15,887 nt of DNA from an uncultured bacterium (GTDB lineage: Bacteria > Eisenbacteria > RBG-16-71-46 > CAIMUX01): positions 1 through 15,887 of the forward strand of contig CAMPIC010000013.1 of NCBI GenBank assembly GCA_946886185.1, in the 5' to 3' direction. Shown piece after piece: positions 1 to 5,557 of the stretch (within the stretch, counting starts at the first letter, position 1; every line of letters starts with the position of its first letter). The notes beneath the pieces are model-generated. The model was given only the letters and a program-made list of their open reading frames with translations, searched no databases and was not told where the DNA came from. The position numbers and the translations under genes were made by a program.

Positions 1-31
1 CCGCGCGCGCGTAGAGGACCTCCAACCTCGG

Positions 32-988
32 CTACATCACCGTCTCCATTCCAAGCCCGCCCGGGAACATGGTCGTATCGACCAGAAACCGGGCGTAGTC
101 GAGCGAAGCGATCGACCCTTCTGCGAGCCTCGAGGCCACGATCCGCTCCACCACGACGTGCGCTTGCTCGAGAGCCACGAGAGCCGCTCCCGGCACGAGG
201 GCGACGCCCAGATGCTTCCATGCCACCTCGCTCCTCCTGCGCTGCTCTGCTCCCTGCGCGCCGGAATGCCCGGCACGACTCGATCTCGTCTGGAAGAGGG
301 AGAGCTTCCCCGAAGTCGCTCCGCGGAGAACCGGAAGCAGCAGGAGCAGCATGACGAGATGCGCGAACGGCAGCGCCGCCCCCAGGAAGACGACGGAACC
401 GAGCCAGGCGGTGAGCAGGATCCCGATCAGGATCGAACCGTACTGGAGAAGCGCGCGCAGGGACGGGATCCGAAAGCGATAGAGCCCCGTCGCGACCGCG
501 ATGAATAGGTTCACCAGCAAGCCGAGCGGAACGGTCAGGGCCATCACGCGCAGGAGCGAGATGGTGAGATCGCGGCGCTCTCCGTCGAACCCCGGGGCGA
601 GAAGATCCACCCACCAGGGAGCCGCGATCCAGAGCAGGATGGCGAGGATCGATCCGGCGATCGCGAGCGCGCGCACGCACAGGCGTACCGTGAGCCAGGC
701 GATGCGCCGATGTCCGCGGGCGAGCATGTGCTTGAAAGTGGGGAGGAAGGCGCTGTCCAGCGCGCTTCCGGCAAGCAGATGGATCAGGAGGAAAACGATC
801 GACTGAGAAACGCGAAACGCATCCGTGACCGCGGACGTTCCGAACGCCCAGGCGAGCGCTCCTTCGCGCACCAGGCCGAGCAGCTTGCTCGCGACCATGA
901 GACCAGAGATCCAGAGTCCGGCGCGGAGCAGCCCCGACATGTCGGGCGGGGCGGGATTCCTCCTGCGGCCGCGTTCTGTGAGCTCCAT
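32..988 (-). CDS. MurJ/MVF-family lipid flippase, N-terminal part, ended by an in-frame amber codon
   Basis: The 318-residue product is very hydrophobic. It begins like MurJ, the flippase that moves lipid-linked precursors across the inner membrane: SKLLGLVRE (residues 34-42) and VTDAF (54-58) match the family's first helix and loop, and LAGSALDSAFLP follows. MurJ proteins are usually about 500 residues with 14 helices; only about the first eight fit here. Translation stops at TAG (34-32), yet the same frame continues to the window edge as PRLEVLYARA, so the stop falls where the family has '(L)PRLS'. This suggests a nonsense mutation, a sequence error or readthrough. Arg41 and Asp56 match essential MurJ residues, but the Arg pair near E. 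coli R52 is Ile-His, so the substrate may be another lipid-linked saccharide. The start at 988 follows an AGGA. An Arg-rich hydrophilic loop lies near residues 235-255. The gene is divergent from tsaD. I am sure of the family, not of the substrate. Confidence 0.8.
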   Translation of the reverse strand: MELTERGRRRNPAPPDMSGLLRAGLWISGLMVASKLLGLVREGALAWAFGTSAVTDAFRVSQSIVFLLIHLLAGSALDSAFLPTFKHMLARGHRRIAWLTVRLCVRALAIAGSILAILLWIAAPWWVDLLAPGFDGERRDLTISLLRVMALTVPLGLLVNLFIAVATGLYRFRIPSLRALLQYGSILIGILLTAWLGSVVFLGAALPFAHLVMLLLLLPVLRGATSGKLSLFQTRSSRAGHSGAQGAEQRRRSEVAWKHLGVALVPGAALVALEQAHVVVERIVASRLAEGSIASLDYARFLVDTTMFPGGLGMETVM

Positions 989-1091
989 GCGCCGGGATCC
1001 TAGTCGCGATCGTACCAGCGGGCTAGCGGGGGCGTGAACGGGGGGCGCATTCTAACGAGCCAGATCCTCCGTCGCCCCGCGAGATCCGCGA

Positions 1092-1114
1092 GCCGGCCCA
1101 GGTGGACGGCCGGT
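1092..1114. other. Inverted repeat in the flippase-tsaD divergent gap
   Basis: CCGGCC (1093-1098) and GGCCGG (1108-1113) form a perfect 6-bp stem around a 9-nt loop, with a possible G-U pair outside it. It sits in the 165-bp gap between two divergently transcribed genes, where an operator or promoter would be expected. In DNA this GC-rich such repeats also arise by chance, so no function is claimed. Confidence 0.25.
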
Positions 1115-1153
1115 ACTCGAGCGCGCGGCGTGCCGGGTTGCTAAACTCCCGGT

Positions 1154-2224
1154 ATGGCGAAATTCACCGAGAGCGACCTGGTCCTCGCGCTGGAAACTTC
1201 CTGCGACGACACCTGCGCGGCCGTGGTGCGAGGGGACGAGACGGTGCTTTCGAGCGTGGTCTCCTCGCAAGGGATCCACGCCGAGTATGCCGGCGTCGTT
1301 CCGGAACTCGCCTCGCGCGAGCACGCGCGGCTCATCCTTCCGGCGATCCGGCAGGCGCTCTCCGCGGCCGGGGTGTCTCTGGATGATGTCGGCGCGGTCG
1401 CGGCCACGCGCGGCCCCGGTCTCATCGGATGTCTGCTGGTGGGAATGGCGACGGCGAAGGGACTCGCGCTCGCGCGAAGGCTGCCGTTCGTCGGAATCAA
1501 TCACATCGAAGGACATCTCTGCGCGATCCGAGCCGAGCGCCGATTCGATCCTCCCTACGTCGCGCTGGTCGCCTCGGGCGGGCACACCGAGCTCATGGTG
1601 GCCCGGGACGACGGGCCGGCCGAGGTCCTGGGAGCGACGCGGGATGATGCCGCGGGAGAAGCGTTCGATAAGGTCGCCAAGCTGCTCGGGCTCGGATTTC
1701 CGGGCGGGCCGATCGTCGATCGGCTGGCGCAGCGCGGCAGGGCGGACGCCATCGACTTTCCCCGCGCCTGGTTGGGTCTGGATCGCGGAGCGCTCGACTT
1801 CGACTTCTCCTTCAGCGGGCTCAAGACTGCGGTCAAGCTGCATCTCGAGCGGAATCCTCTCCCGGAGCAGGAGCCGGAGCGCACCACGGCGCTCCAGGAT
1901 GTGTGTGCTTCGTTCCAGGAAGCGGTCATCGATGTCTTGATCGGAAAGCTGGAGGCCGCCAGCCGGCACACCGGGATCGACCGGGTTCTGCTTGCCGGAG
2001 GAGTGGCCTGCAACTCGGGCCTCCGCAAACGGGCGGAAGAGCTGGGCAGACGGTTGGGCGGCGACGTCGGCTATGCCCGACCCGCTTTGTGCGGCGACAA
2101 CGCCGCCATGATCGGCCTGGTCGCGGTGCGGCGTTTGCTGGCGGGGGAGGAAGATCCCCTGGAGCTTTCCGCGGTCGCCAACTTGGACGAGCTGGACGCG
2201 AGCCGCCGCGCTCTGCCCGCCTAA
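1154..2224 (+). CDS. tsaD: tRNA N6-adenosine threonylcarbamoyltransferase TsaD
   Basis: TsaD transfers the threonylcarbamoyl group from threonylcarbamoyl-AMP to A37 of ANN-decoding tRNAs (t6A), working in the cytoplasm with TsaB and TsaE. The 356-residue length is normal. Visible family motifs in order are LALETSCDDT (11-20), the metal-binding HIEGH (His117, His121), ASGGHTEL (140-147), DDAAGEAFDKVAKLLGLGFP (164-183), DFSFSGLKTAV (217-227), GGVACNSGLR (282-291) and GDNAAMIG with metal ligand Asp315. The last motif is usually CTDNAAMI and reads CGDNAAMI here, a mild variant. The ATG at 1154 has no Shine-Dalgarno. A TAAACT hexamer ends 6 nt before it, so a leaderless transcript is possible. TsaB and TsaE are not in the window. 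Identification is firm. Confidence 0.97.
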   Translation: MAKFTESDLVLALETSCDDTCAAVVRGDETVLSSVVSSQGIHAEYAGVVPELASREHARLILPAIRQALSAAGVSLDDVGAVAATRGPGLIGCLLVGMATAKGLALARRLPFVGINHIEGHLCAIRAERRFDPPYVALVASGGHTELMVARDDGPAEVLGATRDDAAGEAFDKVAKLLGLGFPGGPIVDRLAQRGRADAIDFPRAWLGLDRGALDFDFSFSGLKTAVKLHLERNPLPEQEPERTTALQDVCASFQEAVIDVLIGKLEAASRHTGIDRVLLAGGVACNSGLRKRAEELGRRLGGDVGYARPALCGDNAAMIGLVAVRRLLAGEEDPLELSAVANLDELDASRRALPA

Positions 2225-2268
2225 TATACGGATACATCCTCTTCGACGGATCGGGCGGTGACGTGCGA

Positions 2269-2297
2269 TTGATGCCGTCGGGTGCCCCTGCTAGGAT
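2269..2297 (+). promoter_or_regulatory. Candidate sigma-70-type promoter for the cohesin-protease operon
   Basis: TTGATG (2269-2274) and TAGGAT (2292-2297) are separated by 17 bp, and each matches its consensus hexamer at 4 of 6 positions. The ATG of the scaffold gene lies 76 nt downstream. The 149-bp gap after tsaD contains no other good candidate. Support is positional and by motif only. Confidence 0.35.
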
Positions 2298-2373
2298 CCG
2301 CCGGTTCCATTGCATCGCGGATTCGCGCATGTCACTGAAGAGCGTCGGGCGGCGCACTCTTGAAGGAATCCCT

Positions 2374-4827
2374 ATGAATTCGTGGCGTCTCCACTGGATC
2401 TTGGTTCTCTTCGTCCTCTTGGCGAGCGCCGCACCCGGCTCTGCTCGCGCGGCCGACAGTTTCGAGCCGAACGACACTCCGGATGTGGCTCACGTCATCA
2501 CTGACAGCGGTCAGCCGAATGAGTCGTGGATTTCGCGCGCGGACGACGAGGATTGGTACCGATTCGAGCATGCGAGCGAAGGGGAGCTCCAGATCGCGCT
2601 CAGCTCGCTCCCGTTCGACTACGACATGGAGCTGTGGATCTTCGTCCCGCCCAGCACCATCGATTTGGTGGACGTATCGGAGAACCCCGATCAGCAGGAC
2701 GAATCGATCGTCCTGACCGCGCCGGCCGGCGAGTATTTCATCCACATCTATCCGTTTGATGGATTCTCCGATACGGATTCGTATTTCCTGACCGCGACCT
2801 TCGCGGGCGGCGGCGGCGGAAACACGGCGCCGCAGGTGACGGTGAACAGCCCCAACGGAGGAGAGAGCTTCGCCGCGGGATCGAATCAGACCATCAGCTA
2901 CACCGCGACCGATGCGGAGCAGGGAAGCGCGCTCGGCATCGACATCGAGCTCTCCACCGATGGAGGAGCGACCTGGAACGCGCTCGCCACGGGCGCGAGC
3001 AACACCGGCAGCTTTCCGTGGACGGTGCCGAACGTCGCGACCACCCAGGCGCGCGTGCGCGTCACTGCGAACGATGGCCAGCTGACCGGCAGCGACGTCT
3101 CTAACGGAAACTTCACCATCACCACCGCGCCCACCGGCTCCAACAGCCTGGCGGTCACCGATGGAACCGGAGCGAGCGGATCGACCGTCACCGTGGAGCT
3201 GACGCTGGACAACGACGACACGGTCAAGGCGATCCAGACCGATCTGCTTTTCGATCCCGCGGTCTTGAGGCTCACTCGCTTCGAGGCGAGCGGTCGCGCC
3301 GCGCTCTTCGAAGACTCGTCCGCGGTGGTCTTCGATGGATGCGTCCGCGTCGTGGTCTGGTCCACCACGAGCGCGGTGGTTACGCCCGGCTCCGGCGCCG
3401 TTGCGCAGATCGATTTCGAGCTCATCGGATCGGGCGGGACCTCGTCCGATGTCACTCCGAGCGCGACCGTGATTTCCGATCAGAACGGGCAGGCAGTCAA
3501 CGTCACTACGTCGGCGGGCGAGATCACCGTCACTCAGGGAACCACGCCGCCGGCGATCACGCTCCAGTCTCCGAACGGCGGCGAGTCGTTCCCGGTGAGT
3601 TCCAACCAGAGCATCACGTGGACGGCGAGTGGAGGCGCGGGTCCTCTCACGATCTCGATCGACCTTTCCACCGACGGAGGCGCTTCTTTCTCTCCGGTGA
3701 CGAGCGGCCTCTCCAACAGCGGGAGCTTCGCCTGGACCGTCCCGAACCTTCCTACCTCCCAGGGGCGGATTCGCGTGACCGCCTCCGACGGCCAGACGCA
3801 AGCGAGCGACACTTCGAACGGAAACTTCACCATCGCGGCGAGCGCGCCGCTCGCCGCCGCGGTGATCTCGCCGAACGGAGGCGAATCGATGCAAGCCGGC
3901 ACGCTGCGAACCATCAACTGGGCGGCGAGCGGCGGGACGGGAACGATCACGATCTCGATCGACTTCTCGAGCAACGGCGGAGCCAGCTTCTCGTCGGTCG
4001 CGACCGGGATCGCGAACAGCGGAAGCCATTCCTGGTCGGTCCCGAACACGCCCACGACGCAGGGCAGGATCCGGGTGACCGCCGCGGATGCGCAGACGCA
4101 GGCGAACGACACCTCCGACGCGAACTTCACGATCACGGCAGCTCCGACGGGCAACGTCGTCTCGCTCGGCTCGGCCTCGGGCGAGAGCGGAACCACGGTC
4201 ACCGTGCCGCTGCGGCTCGACAACGAAGCGGCCGTCAAGGCCCTTCAACTGGACATCAGCTTCGATCCATCCGTCGCTTCGTTCCTCGACGCGTCGGTGG
4301 CCGAGCGAGGCCTGGCGGCCGGCCTGTCGGATTCCACTGGAACGGTGTCGAACGGCCTGGCGCGGGTGGTTCTCTTCGCGCGCGGCAACCAGACGCTATC
4401 CGCGGGAACCGGCACGGTGGCGAATCTGAGCTTCCAGCTGCGCGGTTCGGCGAATCAGACCACGCTCAGCCCGAGCAACCTGGTGCTCTCGGATCCGAAC
4501 GCCCAGTCGCTGACCGTGACCGGTCAGCCGGGCGTGCTCACCGTCACTGGAGGCGGAGGAGGCGGCAATGAGCCGCGCGTCGACATCGCGGTGCTCCAGA
4601 ACCCAGGACGCACGCGCACACTGCAAATCTTCGTGACCGTGGAACGCGGCTCTGGAGCCGCGCCGACCCTCACCGTGGCGGGCTCCAGCGTCACTCTCGC
4701 TCCTCTTGCGGCGGGCGTGTTCCAGGCGACGTTCTTCGCGCCACAGAGCGCGAGCAGCGTGGTCATCTCGGCCAGCGACACGACGAGCGAGGGAACGGGC
4801 ACGGATCAAGTCACGGTCACATTCTGA
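2374..4827 (+). CDS. Secreted modular protein with PPC domain, three Ig-like repeats and two cohesin-like modules
   Basis: The product is 817 residues. The start is the ATG after AAGGAA (2363-2368), which gives a clear signal peptide (about 1-26, cut near ARA-AD). Domains in order: a PPC-type domain (about 28-143, SFEPNDTPD to DSYFLTATF); a Gly linker; Ig-like repeat 1 (153-250); cohesin-like module 1 (256-388); Ig-like repeats 2 (393-487) and 3 (494-588); cohesin-like module 2 (594-725); a second Gly linker; and an unrecognised C-terminal beta-rich segment (733-817). The cohesin call rests on the pattern G-x-TVTV-x-LDN, VKA(I/L)Q, FDP and a closing GEITV/GVLTV strand. Cohesins bind dockerins, and the protease two genes downstream has one, so this looks like a small scaffold. 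There is no catalytic domain, transmembrane anchor, S-layer-homology domain or sorting signal, so how it is held at the surface is unknown. It probably heads an operon with the next two genes. Domain calls are by eye. Confidence 0.85.
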   Translation: MNSWRLHWILVLFVLLASAAPGSARAADSFEPNDTPDVAHVITDSGQPNESWISRADDEDWYRFEHASEGELQIALSSLPFDYDMELWIFVPPSTIDLVDVSENPDQQDESIVLTAPAGEYFIHIYPFDGFSDTDSYFLTATFAGGGGGNTAPQVTVNSPNGGESFAAGSNQTISYTATDAEQGSALGIDIELSTDGGATWNALATGASNTGSFPWTVPNVATTQARVRVTANDGQLTGSDVSNGNFTITTAPTGSNSLAVTDGTGASGSTVTVELTLDNDDTVKAIQTDLLFDPAVLRLTRFEASGRAALFEDSSAVVFDGCVRVVVWSTTSAVVTPGSGAVAQIDFELIGSGGTSSDVTPSATVISDQNGQAVNVTTSAGEITVTQGTTPPAITLQSPNGGESFPVSSNQSITWTASGGAGPLTISIDLSTDGGASFSPVTSGLSNSGSFAWTVPNLPTSQGRIRVTASDGQTQASDTSNGNFTIAASAPLAAAVISPNGGESMQAGTLRTINWAASGGTGTITISIDFSSNGGASFSSVATGIANSGSHSWSVPNTPTTQGRIRVTAADAQTQANDTSDANFTITAAPTGNVVSLGSASGESGTTVTVPLRLDNEAAVKALQLDISFDPSVASFLDASVAERGLAAGLSDSTGTVSNGLARVVLFARGNQTLSAGTGTVANLSFQLRGSANQTTLSPSNLVLSDPNAQSLTVTGQPGVLTVTGGGGGGNEPRVDIAVLQNPGRTRTLQIFVTVERGSGAAPTLTVAGSSVTLAPLAAGVFQATFFAPQSASSVVISASDTTSEGTGTDQVTVTF
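2830..3123 (+). repeat. Ig-like 'PNGGES' repeat, copy 1 (within the scaffold gene)
   Basis: Residues 153-250 carry the pattern SPNGGESF, then a Gln-Thr-Ile strand, LSTDGGATW, a GSFPWTVPN block and a closing NGNFTI strand. It is the most diverged of the three copies, with TDAEQG where the others have ASGG. This fold is widespread in secreted bacterial proteins (Kre9/KNH-like Ig) and is usually a spacer. Confidence 0.75.
3139..3537 (+). other. Cohesin-like module 1 (within the scaffold gene)
   Basis: Residues 256-388. The visible pattern is GASGSTVTVELTLDN, then VKAIQTDLLFDPAVL, a middle region with a single Cys (323) and VRVVVW, then GAVAQIDFEL and a terminal GEITV. This matches the usual cohesin order of an N-terminal strand, a 'FDP.VL' turn and an 'A.I.F...G' strand. 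The assignment was made by eye and needs a profile comparison. Confidence 0.65.
3550..3834 (+). repeat. Ig-like 'PNGGES' repeat, copy 2 (within the scaffold gene)
   Basis: Residues 393-487. It shares long runs with copy 3: SPNGGES, ASGG, ITISID/LTISID, GGASFS, NSGS, WTVPN/WSVPN, QGRIRVTA and ANDTS/ASDTS. Copies 2 and 3 are adjacent, separated by only about six residues, which suggests recent tandem duplication. Confidence 0.8.
3853..4137 (+). repeat. Ig-like 'PNGGES' repeat, copy 3 (within the scaffold gene)
   Basis: Residues 494-588, closely similar to copy 2 in sequence and in spacing of the conserved blocks. It runs directly into cohesin-like module 2, so the two Ig copies together form a rod between the two cohesin-like modules. 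Confidence 0.8.
4153..4548 (+). other. Cohesin-like module 2 (within the scaffold gene)
   Basis: Residues 594-725. It keeps the module 1 pattern: GESGTTVTVPLRLDN, VKALQLDISFDPSV, LARVVLF, GTVANLSFQLRG and a terminal GVLTV. The middle loops differ clearly from module 1, so the two copies are old duplicates or recognise different partners. Confidence 0.7.
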
Positions 4828-4897
4828 ATCGAACGAAATCGCCGGCGATCGGATAGCCGGGGTCGCGTATACGGCGCCGAACCCGAAGGACGGAGCG

Positions 4898-5557
4898 ATG
4901 AGAGCGCGGAAGCAGAAACGCGTGGGAGCCGCGCTGGCCCTGCTCATGCTGGCCGGTTGCTCCGATCGCGAGCGCCTGCAGGCGACCGACCCGATCGACG
5001 CGCCCGGCTTCCTCCAGCGCGGATGGAGCTCGTTCACGAGCGGAAACTTGACCGGAGCGCTCAGCGACTTCGATGAAGCGATCGCGCTCGATCCCGATCT
5101 GGGCGACGCGTACGTCGGTCAAGGCTGGGCGCGGCTCGGACTCGCCACCGACGGAGCAGCGATGCTCGCGGCAATCTCGAGCTTCGATCAGGCGAACGCG
5201 CACGGAGAGACGGGTCCAGAGGTCGACGCGGGGCGAGCGGCGGCGCGACTGGGAGCGGGAGGCTCGAACCTCGGAGGCGCCGATACGGCCGCGCAGGCCG
5301 CGCTCGCGCAGGATTCGAACTTCGTCTTCGAGCACAGGACGAGCTTCGATCGCCGCGATCTCTTCCTGATCGAGGCCTTTGCGCGGGCGGGGCAGGGCAA
5401 TCTCCCCTCCGCGCTCACGGCCGCCGAACAGGTGCGCGACAGCGGGATCGAGCAATCGACTCCGGGGACGTGGGTCGTGGGCGGCGTGACGTTCCCGACG
5501 TTCGAAGCCGCGGTGCTCGCGTTTCTACACCAGCTATCGGAGGAACTCGCAGGATGA
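4898..5557 (+). CDS. TPR-containing lipoprotein
   Basis: The product is 219 residues. The ATG at 4898 follows an AAGGACGGAG ribosome site. It gives a short basic n-region, a hydrophobic core and the lipobox LAGC with Cys21 as the lipidated residue, so the mature protein should be membrane-anchored. Residues about 37-70 and 75-110 form TPR-like helical pairs (SGNLTGALSDFDEAIALDPD and the following GDAYVGQGWARL). Such repeats bind other proteins. A helical C-terminal part (about 140-219) has no family I recognise. The gene begins 70 bp after the scaffold gene, and its stop overlaps the protease start (ATGA), so it is almost certainly translated together with the protease. A role as membrane-side adaptor or assembly factor for the secreted pair is inferred from context only. 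Confidence 0.88.
   Translation: MRARKQKRVGAALALLMLAGCSDRERLQATDPIDAPGFLQRGWSSFTSGNLTGALSDFDEAIALDPDLGDAYVGQGWARLGLATDGAAMLAAISSFDQANAHGETGPEVDAGRAAARLGAGGSNLGGADTAAQAALAQDSNFVFEHRTSFDRRDLFLIEAFARAGQGNLPSALTAAEQVRDSGIEQSTPGTWVVGGVTFPTFEAAVLAFLHQLSEELAG

Noticed and set aside
1903..2373. Upstream extension of the scaffold frame into tsaD
   Set aside because: The frame stays open but overlaps tsaD. The ATG at 2374 has a ribosome site and gives a textbook signal peptide.
2332..4248. Long open frame (638 codons) on the minus strand opposite the scaffold gene
   Set aside because: It is Arg/Asp-rich, has no recognisable motif, and runs antiparallel to a protein with clear signal peptide and repeats. 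Long opposite frames are expected in GC-rich coding DNA.
4838..4849. 12-nt palindrome ATCGCCGGCGAT between the scaffold and lipoprotein genes
   Set aside because: Too short to be significant in DNA this GC-rich and no partner site was found; it lies inside a likely operon.
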